A stretch of 64,000 nucleotides of DNA from Parasponia andersonii (taxonomy: Eukaryota > Streptophyta > Magnoliopsida > Rosales > Cannabaceae). The position numbers and the translations under genes were made by a program. The notes beneath the pieces are model-generated. The model saw only the letters and a list, made by a program, of their open reading frames with translations, was not told the origin of the DNA and searched no databases. Location: NCBI GenBank assembly GCA_002914805.1, contig JXTB01000301.1:222379-286378 (forward strand). The letters run 5' to 3'. Shown piece by piece: positions 42,801-55,310 of this stretch. Every line of letters begins with the position of its first letter. Position 1 is the stretch's first letter.

Positions 42801-43796
42801 TGATGCTTCTTTTACTTTTTCCTTTTTAAATATGTTCAAAAATTTTCGATTGGGGATTAAGTTAGAGGTAATTTTTGAATTCTTTATTTTTCATTAAATA
42901 AAAGTTCAAGTTTTGTATATGATTTATAGTATGTCTATTTTTTCATCACATAAAATAATGATCTAATCTTTACTCATCTATCATTCTCTCTCGTTACCGA
43001 TTTTCTCTTAAAAAAGAAAAAACAAAAAGAAAATGGCTTTTTGTTGCCCCTCACAAAGGCCAGAGAAGGAGCTTTCCCTTATCCTTCTCCGACCTTCCTT
43101 CCTTACTCTTCTCATACTCTTTGTTCCTGATCTCTCTTCATGATCTCTACAGGAGATGTGAGTTTTCTTTTAGTTTCTTTTAGTTTTTTAATAAGTCCAG
43201 ATTTAGATGTGGTTTGTTACCACATTTTGTATGGATAAATATAGAACAAGATCTAATATAGTACTATATTTTGTATGGATTCAAATCTGTTTACCAGATT
43301 TTGAATATGAGATTTTTTCTTTGATTTAGTTCTACAAGGTGGATGAATTATTTTTTCTTTTTAACGGGTACATATCTCAATTGGTACTAGAATCATAGAG
43401 TTAATCTCGTTAAGAACGCAGTCCAAGAGCAGGTATTGAAGACAATGGTTTGCTGGTGGTTCTTGTTATATTTTTTCTTGAAAAATTATAGTAACCCACA
43501 CATCTTACTCTTAATTATGTTTGTGATCTACTTTTTGTCTCATTTTTTTAAAGAGTTTGAAATTGCAGTCTTTGTGTTGCATTGTAATTGAAGCTCTTTT
43601 GCTTTGAGTAATAATATTCTCTTAAAGAACCCGTTTATATATATAAAAAAACCTTTACTCATCTAATTTAGCTATAACACATTACTTTATTTCTTTCATT
43701 AAGCAAAAATGTTTAGCACTTTTGGAAGTACTTCCTTCGGATGGCGTTTGGTTCATAGAATAGAATTAAAATAGTAATGAAAATGGTAATAAAATA

Positions 43797-43906
43797 AAAT
43801 TTGAAAAAGAATATAAATGATAATATAATACATTGTTTGATTAAAATAATAAAATTTGAAAAAGAATATAAATGATAATATAATACATTGTTTGATTAAA
43901 ATTGAA
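43797..43906 (+). repeat. 55-bp tandem duplication
   Basis: AAATTTGAAAAAGAATATAA followed by ATGATAATATAATACATTG occurs at 43798 and again 55 bp later. The two units are essentially identical, so the event is recent. AT-rich intergenic DNA. Confidence 0.9.
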
Positions 43907-44365
43907 ATCAACAGTTGAATGAAATGAAATATATTATATAATGATAAAATTATCCTTACTTTTAAATATTTTAGTAAAATAAAAAGAAAAAAAAAACTAA
44001 GTATACCAAAATTTGAAAAATGTTAAAACTTTCATTCTATTGATAAAGAAAAAAAAGTGGAATAATAATTGTATCATTTATCATTCACTTGTTAAAAAGA
44101 TGATACAAATATTGGAATAGACTATTTAGAAGAATGAGTTTTTCATTCTAAGTACATTCTTTCAAACCAAACATGCACTAGATATCCAGTAGCAGACCGA
44201 GTTACAGAAATATTTTCCTCGATTTTAGGGTATATATCATTTATCCCTAAGCTTTTGTCATGGCCAATGGAAATTGTGGTCCTGGTTGTGGGAAAGGAAT
44301 GCACGAACATAACTTTTCCGAGATGCAATGAAAACCACAATAGTATTCCAACCCAAGAGAAAAGG

Positions 44366-44397
44366 AAAAAAAAAAAGGGGGGGGGGGGGGGGGGGGG
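44366..44397 (+). repeat. A11-G21 homopurine tract
   Basis: Eleven A (44366-44376) are followed by 21 G (44377-44397). Long G runs are rare in AT-rich plant DNA and error-prone in sequencing, so the exact length is doubtful. Confidence 0.8.
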
Positions 44398-45930
44398 AAG
44401 ACAGACAAAAACTATAATAATACATTTGCTTCATTTTTTTTTCTTTTTTTTTTTTTGGCTTGAAATAATACATTTGCTTGAAGACACAAATGAAAGTAAA
44501 AATATGGAGGCCTCCTATTCTCACAAGTTCCAAGACTCGTGCATTCTTCTGCCCATACCCTATTCTCTCTAGAACCTAGAATTTTTTTTTTTTTGGTATT
44601 GTCCTGTCCTCTCGTCCTGGTAATTTTTATTTGATTTTTGATTTTTAATTTTTGATTTTTTTTGGTCTTCACGAAGTTGAAATCATCAAGTGGAAGTCGC
44701 AAATTTTGACCGAACTCTCCACATGCACATGACCAGTTCCACATCCAATACGTTACGAATGGGTTTGGTTTCCCGAGTTTTAGGCATTAGTGACTTCACC
44801 TAAACAAAAGTAATGTTAAGACTTGGCCCCAAACGGACTATAAACGCGTGAAAGAGAGATCAATACTAGTCACTCCAACTTCAATAAGAGTAGTGTCTTT
44901 CTCTAACACACTATGGTTATATATTTAATACTTTACTTGGTCACAAATTTACTGATTAGTACGATACTTGATAGATCCATTTCCAATATTGAAATTTAAG
45001 ATTCGAATCCTCTAATTATTTATAGGTATTTTTATTCTTTGTATATATATATATATTTTTTCCTTTCGGCCTCTAATTATCTCTTCAAAAATTGAAAAAA
45101 GAAAAGAAGGGAAAGTTGGAAGCAAAAGCAGATAAAATATTCTAAGGGAGGTGTTAAGCTTTTGTCTTGGACCTTTCTTATATGTGAAAAAGGAAAAAAA
45201 ATAAACTTCGGGTTATGAGTTTTTAAAGTCTTGTTTTTGACTTAATTTTCACAAAAGAACTCAGCAACGGAGAGAGACAAATTGGAGAAAAAATATTATT
45301 GGAAAAAAAAACTAAAAACCTTTGATTGAAGCACATACGAACGTACATAGTCTCTACGTAAGTAACATAACCCATGTATCCAAATTAAACCATATATATA
45401 TATGAACTCACATTTTAATTATATTAACTCCTCCAAATATATATATATATATAGCTATATATATATGGTTGCCAATCCAATATGTATTCTTTTTTTTACT
45501 TATGGATATGTATTTTTCTTTTTAATTATTGGATCACCATTTAATAGTGATCTGATAATTATAATGAATTATATGAAAAGATGTGCATTATTAATATTCT
45601 TTTTCTCTTTTATTTTTTATAATAAAAAAATATATATCATTAATGCTCTTTTTTTCTCTCATTTTTTATAATAAAAAAATATATATATTAAATTTTCATT
45701 GGTTAAATTGATATGTATATATAACCAATTGATATATATATATATATATATATGTATAGATTAAAAAAAAAAATACCTGCCATATATATATATATATTAA
45801 CTTTCCATCCTGATAAACATGCACATATTAATGCATATGTTGGTGGGCCCAATCTTATTGACCACCAGCTGCTACAGAATGTTGCATTGCCTTCTTTTTT
45901 AAATGACTTCCCATTCCGATTTCCACACCA

Positions 45931-45938
45931 TATAAATA
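45931..45938 (+). promoter_or_regulatory. TATA box of the Cys-motif protein gene
   Basis: TATAAATA lies 131 bp before the ATG at 46069, in the context CACCATATAAATACATACAC. A CT-rich leader follows (about 45955-46010). This spacing suits a plant TATA promoter with a leader of about 100 nt. Confidence 0.6.
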
Positions 45939-46068
45939 CATACACGCTCATTGTCGCTTCTCCCACTTCCCACAATTCCATACTTCTTCTCATCTCTTTT
46001 CAACTCACACAATTATTTTTCGGTACTTTTTTTTTTGTTTTTGTTTTGTTTTCTTCAAAATATTTAAC

Positions 46069-47723
46069 ATGATTAATGGCTTTAATGAAGAAAACTCCTA
46101 TTGTTATTTCCACCCAAGAGAAATTGTGATTGGGGTTTGTCCACTTTGCTTGAATGAGAGGCTTGTAGTCTTGGCTTCAAGCCAAGGCCGTCGATCATAT
46201 TCATCGGCAAGAGGCAGCTCAAGTAGTAATACTAGTAGTTATCATAAAAGAGCTCAACATCATCAAAACAAGAAGGCTACCAATAATTTTCAAAAGATCT
46301 TTGATTTCAGCTCCTTTCTTCACCGTCTTGAATTCAGGCCTTGGAAATCTGATCTCTATGAGGATGATCATGATGTTTCTACAAGTCAAGAAGGTACTAT
46401 TTACATATATATATATATATATAATTTTTAAAATTTTATTATTATTTTCTTTTGTGGAATTTTTCAAATAATATTACGTGCTCAGAAATTTGAAAGAGAA
46501 GATTGTGGATTTATGTAGCTTTTGTAAATGTTAGTTTTTTAGGAGCATAGCTGCTGACAAAGGAAAATGGAAGTAGAATTTGATATGGAGGATTTTATTT
46601 TATTTTATTTTATTTTTTACAAGCCGTGTAGGAGTTGTGTGAATAATAACATGAAAATTAAGCAAAATATATAATTTTATATACATGGGGGACTGATGGG
46701 AAAATACATAAACTTTGGTAATAATGGCATTGAAGAATTTTTATAGAACAAGAGAGATAGAGGGGACTTTGGAAACCAATGGTAGTGAGGATGAAGGGGG
46801 GAAAAAAAAGAAAAAAAGAAAAAGAGTAGTCTAAGATTTTGTCATAAATTGAAATCATTCATGATTTACTTTTTAAACTGCTTTCACATTAGAAAAGAGA
46901 AATAAATATTATAGAATACCAATCAAAAGGAAGTTGGTAAATTAGATCAACCAAAACCTTCAAAAGATGGCTAGTTTGTCAAACGTGTTGAAAAAGCTGC
47001 ATAGTTTTTCTTTCTTTCGTTTTCTTTTAAGACAAAAAAGCTTCTTAGCTACATTACCCCTTTAATTTTGGGTTATGCAGATCCGAGCTCTGAAATTCCT
47101 AGAGGGACCCCTTTGGGGCCCTGTATCATGCCATTAATTTCTGATTAGTAATAATGCCAATTTCAATGCATAATTCTAGTGAACAGTTAACTGAAACGTG
47201 TAATTGAATACACAATAGGGACATAATTGTTTTAAGTTCTAACGAATAATAAAACCAATAAAGTTTAGCAGTAAGCTTAACGTAATCATAATCAAATCGC
47301 AGTTTTAAATAATAGATAAATGAAAATGTCTTTAATATGATCACAAATCCAAATGAATATATTCCTTCAGATTCTTTCATATCAATCAAGTTTGAAGAGA
47401 ATGGAGCAGGCTCTTGGGAGAAGAACAAGAACAATAACACTGTAGTATCAAAGGTCTCCCTAGAGAATTGTAACATGTCCTGGAATCACAGCTTTGGCAA
47501 TAAGGAACAACAGCAGGCTAAGGAGACCAAGACTGTTATAGAGCATGGGAAATCACATGCCTCGTCGCTGAGGTGGCGGAAGCGGATTGGTCATCTCTTC
47601 CAGCTCACCAGATGGAAGAGGTCCAACAAGGGGACAGTGTGCAATGTCAGCAGCAAGGCGGAAGGGGTCAAGGTAAGAAAGGGCTGGATAAGGATTCTGA
47701 CAAAGAAGAGGACCATGGAATAA
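46069..47723 (+). CDS. Small plant-specific Cys-motif protein (DUF740/OPS-like N-terminal motif), 2 exons
   Basis: Exons 46069-46393 and 47371-47723 join in phase (G|AT) to give 225 aa plus TAA. Near the N-terminus CYFHPREIVIGVCPLCLNER (residues about 12-31) has the C-x2-HP-x6-G-x-C-x2-C-L pattern seen at the start of DUF740/OCTOPUS-like plant proteins, possibly metal-binding. A serine-rich linker and basic His/Lys-rich segment follow (about 45-75), then KIFDFSSFLHRLEFRPWKSD. After the intron come the acidic-aromatic motif DSFISIKFEENGAGSWEK and the conserved basic C-terminus LRWRKRIGHLFQLTRWKRSN...KVRKGWIRILTKKR. No transmembrane segment is evident. The function is unknown, and membrane- or polarity-related roles of longer OPS proteins should not be transferred. 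The intron has a (TA)n run starting 10 bp after its donor. An internal GTAAGA at about 47673 looks like a donor but is read through, because the C-terminus beyond it appears conserved. Confidence 0.75.
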
Positions 47724-47915
47724 AGGCATTTTGTAGAGAAAGTGACACTGTATGGCATTTTTTTAAAAAAAATTTTCAGCGTACCAGTTTGTGGGCAAGA
47801 GCACTATGTGACTGTAAAGTAATGTGTTATTAGAAATCATTACCAAAAAAGAAAAAGTGTCACTAGAAATGTGTCGTAGAGTCAAATTGGTACTTTAGCA
47901 ATCTCTAAAATGTGG

Positions 47916-47950
<35 letters not shown>

Positions 47951-50337
47951 NATATAAAGAGTACAGTCTGTAAAAGGATAATATTCTTGAAGCATTGCTT
48001 TGGCTTCACAATGTTATAAAAGATAAACTTGTAAGTATTCCTTTTCACATGCCAAACATTGCCAAAAGCCATGTTAGGCGCACCTATATAGTGGGAAACA
48101 ATAGAGCAAAATAGGGGTCCATCGTTATGGTGCCAAGAACTTGTCTTATAGTTGTCCTTGGTGATAAAATATATCTTGTTTCCTTCCCACGTAGAGAAAT
48201 TTTCAATTAGCTAGATTTGTAAAGAAAAGAGCTATATTAGCTGTTTTTCTCTTTTTCTTTTTTCAATAATATGTCCCATGAATTTAATTGGATTTTACTG
48301 TTTTATTTTAGTCCAAATTATTCTGCCCCACGTGCAAGACATCTCAAATGTGTGAAGACTTATGATAAGGCAGAAATTTGTTTGGTTGTCCGCTTGATTG
48401 GGGCAATTTGTCCCCATGTAGCAACTCTTGCCCTAGGGGGCCATGAGTCTACGCCAACGGACCACTGTAGAGTTTGAAAAAAAGTTCATATGTAGTGGAC
48501 GAAATAGACAAGACATCAAATCTTCATCCAACCTCTTCAATGAGTAGTAGTGTAAATGAAGAAAATGTTGAAGGGATAATAATATGGAGTGTGGCTCTCT
48601 ATGTGCCTCACACGTATTCCTGGAAAATAGTTTAGATATGCTTTTTAGGCATTGTGATTATGTGGTGCATAATGAACAAGCTAAAAGCTCTACTACAAAA
48701 ACAGTCTTTTGTGGGGTGGGTTTGTACTATATCCTTTTCTCTAACTTGAAAATTAAAACATGTAGTTTGTTACATGAAGGTTAACGAAGAAAATATCATT
48801 ATTTGTCACAGGAAGGCAGGATCTATGGATATGAAATACCAACTGCTGAATCTCATCAAGTTGATCAATCAGTTGAGAATAAGTGAAGTACAAAAACTTT
48901 ATCATATTCCAAAACATGATTTAAAGACAGAAAGCAAACAAACACTAGGGGGACGTGATGGGCTATCATCATATATCATTATATAATTTGGACCAAATAA
49001 GATGGCGTGAAACATACACGTAAAACTTAGATGAGCTATCAAACTTTTTCCTGCTCAAGAAAGATGCCTTGTTTGGTCACGTCCTGTGTGGGAGGGAGAA
49101 TTTCCATTGACCAAACTGTGAAATACACGTGGCAAAGGACCAGTTGCATGCCTCACATCTCACATGGGATCATCCAATGAATTTTGGTGAATAAGAAAGA
49201 CATAGGACCAAGATGCCAAAGAAAGCTGATCTTTCTTCTTCCTTTCTTTTTTTCATTTTTTTTTGACATGAGGGAGTAGGAAATTAAACTCAGATACTCT
49301 ACATTGGGAATTTGGGAGAAAGTGTAGTTATCATTAAGTTATGTCATATGACCCTAAGTTGATCCTCATTTAGGATCATAAACACTATTGTTAGTTATTA
49401 GGAGAAAAACTAATACGTGTTAGGACATGATTATAGCGTGGATATTATCCTCTTTAACCTACCAATATTGTGATTTTTTATTTAAACATGTCTGGATTAA
49501 TGAGGGGAGCCATCACCGTTTTTAAGTCCCAAACACTTCAAATTACCCTCAAGATACTAGTATTATCTTTCGCGAGAAATAGAATCCAAGATTTTCATCT
49601 ATTTTTTAGTTTAAAATATCTTTTGTATGACGCACACTTCTATACTTTCAATCTATGGAGGCCAAATTTTATGGCTGCGAATCCATGAGCACCTAGGATA
49701 CTGTTGGAGAGCTCTGATGGAAGGAAAAACAATAATTGTGGATTGGGGTTGTGCTTATAATCACTGTCTACATAACCTGGTGAGGGGGAATAAACCCAAA
49801 TACATAGTTCTTATTTTACCTGCAAAAACACAAGTTTGTGAAGAACAACAAGAGATCAGTGTTACTTAGAGCATAGAAAATTGCACTGAAGATGCTAGAA
49901 TGAACGAATCAATGATCTTATGACGAAGACGGAGGAATGACGAATGAATGTCAATTGAGAAAGTTATGTAGAGCACATATAACGCTGAGAATTATATGTA
50001 GAGCACATTTTTCAATTTGTCTTTGAGGTGCTCCATTTTTGTTGTTGTTGTATTGTTCGGCTAAAATGAAATTGCAATTTAAATTTTACTCCATGGTTCA
50101 TCAAAATAGAACTTCATTGAATTAGGCACTGAATTCTAGTATTTGCTTTATTAAAATTCAATATAGAGTTTATAACTCAAAATTCTATGGTATGTGTTGT
50201 GGGTCTTGTATCTATTGCATATCTTTGTAGTTTCATTCTTTTGAATGTGTATAGTTCATTTTAGTAAAGGTTCTTAGAATATAGTTTATATGGGAGTTGA
50301 AAGCTAATGGGGAAATACAAAGGGTATTTAGAGGTTT
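47724..50337. other. 3' flank and intergenic DNA, no recognised gene
   Basis: It contains a T33 run (47918-47950) followed by a single ambiguous base N at 47951. Reading frames here are short and lack recognisable domains or splice partners. Confidence 0.5.
47918..47951 (+). repeat. T33 homopolymer ending in an N
   Basis: Thirty-three T are followed by N at 47951, the only ambiguous base I noticed. It probably marks a sequencing or assembly problem at a homopolymer. Confidence 0.9.
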
Positions 50338-50887
50338 TGTCACAACTTAAAACCCGGGCTAGTGGCAGAAGAGAAATTTCACAAAGGTGGAAAATTCTTT
50401 GATTTATTTGAAAAGTAGCAAAAGTTTTAGTTTTTATAAACACGGTCCATTTAAATAAAATAATTGGAATTTCATCCCGTGAACCACTCCCACAGTTCGT
50501 ATACACCATCAAACATAGATTGAACAATTACTTAAAAACGTGAAATTAAATACAAAACTCAGCATCATCATCATCCACCAAAAAGTCAAATACCAGAATG
50601 ACATACATAAGTTTGCAGACAAAATAGAAAGCAGTGATCTTGGTTCAATGCTAATACAAAAATCCAAATAGTCCAAAGACTACGACAACAACTCCTAGCA
50701 TTACCAAGAGACGAACTGCAATCAGGATGACCTCTTACTCCTCTTGATCACCAAGATCGCACTGGATACCACCTGAGGAGGAAGGTAAGGCGGTGAGCAT
50801 ACAATGCCCAGTAGGAAAATAGTTACCTCAGAGAAAAACAGTTCAGTGATGGGAATCTCCTGCATGGTTAGTTCAAATACAAAACAT

Positions 50888-50940
<53 letters not shown>

Positions 50941-51877
50941 CCAAATCGGGAGCCAATATGTATAAAATAGTGTAATCAAAACCATCAATCCATATGCACA
51001 TGACACAAATCAACCTATACCCATGAGCTCACATTCTCTCATCTGTGGAAACTCAGGATAATGGCACTAAGTGTACCTAACAGCCTGCCTGATACCTAAG
51101 CTCATACCCAGAGGGGACACCCAGGTGTCGCCTACCAAACCTGGAGGAGTAACCGAATTGCCTACACCTACTAAATGGGGAGGTAATCAGAAGTAACAAG
51201 ACCTCACGCGAGTTTACGGACTTTCACCGATGGTGGGGCACGCAACACCACACTGTAAAACCCACGATGCTAACACGGTGCTCATGTATGATCCTATGAC
51301 ACGTGCAATATAGAACTGAAGTGTAAAAACTACTGTACTCTAGTTTTTCAGTAAAACATGTATAATAGGGTTTTCTAGAAAAACGGGCAACATAACGGTC
51401 CTATTTTTGATATATCCAAGATAACCTGCATACAGCAAATTCCCAGAGCAGTATAGTATATATTGTATAACCAGATTCCATCACATATAATTCAAATCAT
51501 TAAAAATACACTTGTTCTTATATGCTACAGAAAATAAGTTTTAACTCAAAAATGGCATAAAATGAAGGTAACTAAACCCCTACCTCAACAGAATAGTAAT
51601 ACCACACTATTGAGTCCTTAAGGTGTCGTTGACGATCGCCCAGAGGGTCGGGAACCAATTCCAAGCCCTCGATCGTCCTCTTGTGAAAAACTAACTTTCT
51701 CATCGGAGCTTCAATTCCACAAACGGACCTCTTCACTGAATTCCTAGCACCCAAAATAGCTAGGTTAGATATATAACTTGTCCAATTCGGGTTCGGGCTC
51801 ACACTGGACCGGTGGCATGTAAAACGAGACAAAATTTTGATCGTCTGATCTCGATTTTCGTGCCGATCACCAAACAC

Positions 51878-51916
<39 letters not shown>

Positions 51917-52318
51917 AACTTCTCCATTTTCCGAGTACATTCCAAAAATGCAATAAAAAACACAATCCAATGGCCAGATCGAAAAGTAAAATTCAAAAAC
52001 TCAAAATACTCAAAAATGACAATTTTTGATCAGGACAGTATGAGGTTGAGATATATATACCTTGATGATCTTTGCGACGATACGAATCCAACGGGACCAG
52101 TTTGGAGTTGAATGGACGCCGGAATCTTCGCCGGGGCCAAAAATCCAAAATGAGTCAAAACGGCTTTTATGGAGTTTTCCGTCGAACCGGGCAGAGGCAG
52201 CAAGCGGCGAGGGGTGGCGGAGCTTCGTGGGAACACGGCGAGTCGACGCCGGCTGGTCGTATGGCCGGATGATGGTAGGGCGGCAGTGTGGCTTCTTTTG
52301 GCCCAGAGAGAGAGAGAC

Positions 52319-52358
<40 letters not shown>

Positions 52359-52471
52359 GGGGGAGGGGAGAGTGAAAACTAGAGGGAAGAGAGAGAAATG
52401 TATATATATAATCTGTTTTTTTTTCCTGGTCAAAAGATCATTTTGCCCTTTTTAAAAAATAGGTTTTTACA
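50338..52471 (+). mobile_element. Solo LTR (TGTCAC family, 2.1 kb) with perfect target duplication
   Basis: It starts TGTCACAACTTAAAACCCGG and ends AAATAGGTTTTTACA. GGTTT directly precedes (50333-50337) and follows it (52472-52476). No internal coding domain, primer site or second LTR is present. It is an inverted relative of 4013-6232. Shared blocks include ACCTGAGGAGGAAGGTAAGG (50771), GGTGGGGCACGCAACACCAC (about 51233) and the GA tract (about 52304-52353). It carries (CA)n(TA)n at about 50888-50938 and (TA)n at about 51882-51914. LTRs of this length and end type are common in Ty3/gypsy elements, but no pol is here to prove the lineage. Confidence 0.88.
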
Positions 52472-52847
52472 GGTTTGCTATGATTTGTGGGTTGTGTTTG
52501 GCCATTATTAGTTCAGGGCATCTAAAGTTAATAAAGACACAATTATACTTCACTGATTACGGAATGTGCTTTGTCAAAACTTTCGCTATTAATTTGTAGT
52601 TATAAACTGTCCTAAACTTGGTTCATGTTTATATTTTATTTACAACTTGTCTCTTTGTTTCTTCAATTTTATTAACAAGGTAGATCAATTTTCTTTTAGG
52701 TGGATTTGGTTAGGAATGTACATGGTTGGAAATGTGTTAAAGATGTGAAAATAATTTTGTTATGATTTTGCAGTGAATGTGTATTAAATGCATGACCCTG
52801 ATAATCAAATTGAATATCTATAACAGAAAATTTGGAATGACATACTA

Positions 52848-52975
52848 CTACAATATATGGCATTAATGGCGGTTTGTTATTTGGGTTTTAACGGTAATTT
52901 TTAATGCAGATGCCATTAAAAAAAGATACTTAACGGCGGTTGGCTAAAAATAAATCAATTGCGATCTGTTGAACT
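52848..52975 (+). mobile_element. Possible CACTA (En/Spm-like) terminal fragment
   Basis: TACTACAATATATGGCATTA resembles a CACTACAA terminus. It is followed by repeated subterminal motifs ATGGCGGTTT, TTAACGGTAATT and TTAACGGCGGTTGG, a pattern usual at CACTA ends. No opposite end or transposase was found in the window. Confidence 0.45.
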
Positions 52976-53614
52976 TCCTCATCGTAATTTCTTTTTTGGA
53001 TTGAAATTTTGATAGACTGAATTAAACTTACTATTTGATTATTGAATCTTTTTACTCAACGTGGTATACTCGTTTGTTCTCTATTTTTTTTTAATAGAAT
53101 TTTTCTATAATTATTTTTGAATGAATCTCTCTACTGAAAGTATTTAGATCTTCGGAATTGAATTTGACATCTAACTCCATTGCTTAGCTTCAAAAGCATG
53201 GGAATTACATTCGAAAAGTTTTAAGACAATATATACTAGCATATGATCTCAATACTAAATGAAGTCAGTCATTTACTTTACTTTCACTTGATCATAAATG
53301 CTTACAGTTATTGCCATTGTGTCCTTTTAGTGGGTAATTTATTTTTAGGTTAGTAGTTGTAACTCATTCTAGACTTCCAATATTCCATTCCATGTGTATA
53401 TGTTTTCATGAAAAGTTCATTATTTTACTAAAGTTGCTTTTCTGTTTGAGTTAATAATAAGCTTGTGTTCCTTGGCAAGCCAGGTATGCATGAGTAGTGA
53501 AATTTGTGTCTCTCTCAACTGTTTTATTGGACAATAAATACGAACTTTCATATTAACTTAATGCGGTTAATATTTTTTTAATTTTTTAAGAAGTGAAATA
53601 TGAGTTATATACCA

Positions 53615-54110
53615 CTTTATTATAACAGTAAATAAGTAATTTAGGGTTGGTGAATGTTTCGTGGTATATCAATATAAAATAAGTGATATACTTAGTAGTA
53701 GTAAATAAGTAATTTATTAAGGATCTATTAGTAAATATTGATTATACATCACTAGTAAATTTTTGAGGTCATGATAAATAAATAATATACTGGTTTAGAA
53801 TAGTAGTAAATAAGCAATTTATCAGGGGTATAATGGTATATATGCTACTATACTAACAATATATTTTTTTGATGTCATGGTAAATAATATATAGTAAATA
53901 AATAATTTATCAGGGGTATAATGGTATATATGCCATTATACTAACAATACATTTTTTTGATATCATGGTAAATAATATACTAGTTTATAATAGTAATAAA
54001 CAAGTAATTTCCTAGTGGTATAATAGTAAATATGATAATGTATATCAGTGGTAAAAGCTTTTGAGATTGGTAAATAAATAATATACTAGTTTTAATAGTT
54101 AAAAAAAAAA
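53615..54110 (+). repeat. Degenerate AT minisatellite, units of about 75-105 bp
   Basis: GTAAATAAGTAATTTA-type motifs recur at about 53622, 53700, 53806, 53894 and 53993. Each is followed by GGTATAATGGTATATATGCY or variants and TTTTTTGATGTCATGGTAAATAA. The best-matched pair (53806 and 53894) has an 88-bp period. Confidence 0.75.
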
Positions 54111-55134
54111 GAATTTACCAAAGATATTACGGTAAACTCAAATAATTATAATTAGAAAAGAAACATATTTTTTCATAAAATGAAAAAAGAATATCTAGTA
54201 AATCATTCCCTCAAAAGTGGGGTATTTTTGTAAACCTCCTTTATAGAAAAGAAACTAAATGTACATATAATCTAATAGGTGAGAGACAATGACATGGATA
54301 GGATAGGACTAATTTGGACTAAAATGATTTTTTTGTGTATTTATCTTAAATTTTTTTAAGAGTGTCAAAGATATCTTGACCCACGGTCAAGAACTTTTTG
54401 ACCATAAAAAACTATTATTTAGGACTTTTTTATAGTCAAGATGCTATTGATTATAGATTAAAAAGTTCTTAACACTCCTAAAAATGTTATTTAAAATAAA
54501 ATGCACAAAAATATTATTTTGGCCAAAATTAGTCTTACCCATGTCCTTTTTCCTAATAGTTGGTGGTCCTGATTTCTTACCTTCTCAGGGCTTCTTAAAA
54601 AAGACCAACCCAAAAGTCTGAAAGTTTGAAAAATCTTGGATGTGCTAAATTTTTTGAAAAATTTAAGATTTATTTAGAAATATATCATTTTTCAAAAATT
54701 TATCTATAAAAATAACATTTTTTCAAAAGTATTTAGAAAATATTATTTTTTTTTAAAATTATTTCTTTTCAAAAGTACTCAAGGTAATTAATCAGATTAG
54801 TTAAGATAATCAATAGAGTTATTTAAGGTAATCATACCCGTTATCTAAAGTAATTTGATCGATTAACTATCTCAGATGCCTTATCAATTTGTAAAAAATG
54901 GTATCTTTCTAAATAATTTAAAAGTGGTATTTTTCAATATAAATCCAAGATTTTCCAAAAAAATTAAAATCAGAGATTTTTCATTTTTTTTCTTAAATAT
55001 AGGATTTTTCAATTTTTTTTTTAAATTTTACCATATGGACCCAAAATTGGGCACACATATATTTTAATGGGCCTTTCTTCTTTACGTGTTTTTAGATCAT
55101 GAAATCAAATGCAGAGCACCACTTCTATAGGTTA

Positions 55135-55310
55135 TTATTATTATTATTATTATTATACTTATTTATATTGATTTCCTTAATTAAAATTCATTATGTATAT
55201 CTTTTTATGGTAAAAGATAGAAAAAGTATTAAATAACATATATTTATTATTATTTTTTTTTTTCAACTACTCAAATCATTATAGTAGTTAGATTTAAATA
55301 AAAAAAATAT
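55135..55310 (+). repeat. Dispersed repeat, copy 1 (related to 59640-59815)
   Basis: The order TTAATTAAAATTCATTATGT, ATCTTTTTATGG, AAAAGTATTAAAT, TTTATTATTATTTT and CAACTACTCAAATCATTATAG matches 59672-59790 in the same orientation, with many small differences. Identity of the element unknown. Confidence 0.6.

Larger units (their letters stand above)
42801..45900. other. Intergenic, AT-rich with low-complexity tracts
   Basis: No supported gene. It includes a 55-bp tandem duplication (43797-43906), an A11G21 tract (44366-44397), T-rich runs near 44437-44457, and (TA)n tracts at 45045-45057, 45437-45466, 45665-45685 and 45732-45756. Confidence 0.5.

Noticed and set aside
43033..43141. Short ATG frame starting MAFCCPSQRP
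   Set aside because: It is about 35 codons, with no splice continuation or family resemblance, and is not distinguishable from chance.
47673..47678. Possible donor GTAAGA within exon 2 of the Cys-motif gene
   Set aside because: Reading through it preserves a basic C-terminus (KVRKGWIRILTKKR) that looks like part of the conserved protein, followed by a stop.
48271..49869. Several 66-80-aa plus-strand ORFs after the Cys-motif gene
   Set aside because: No domain, no plausible exon chain and no codon bias. They are typical chance frames in AT-rich DNA.
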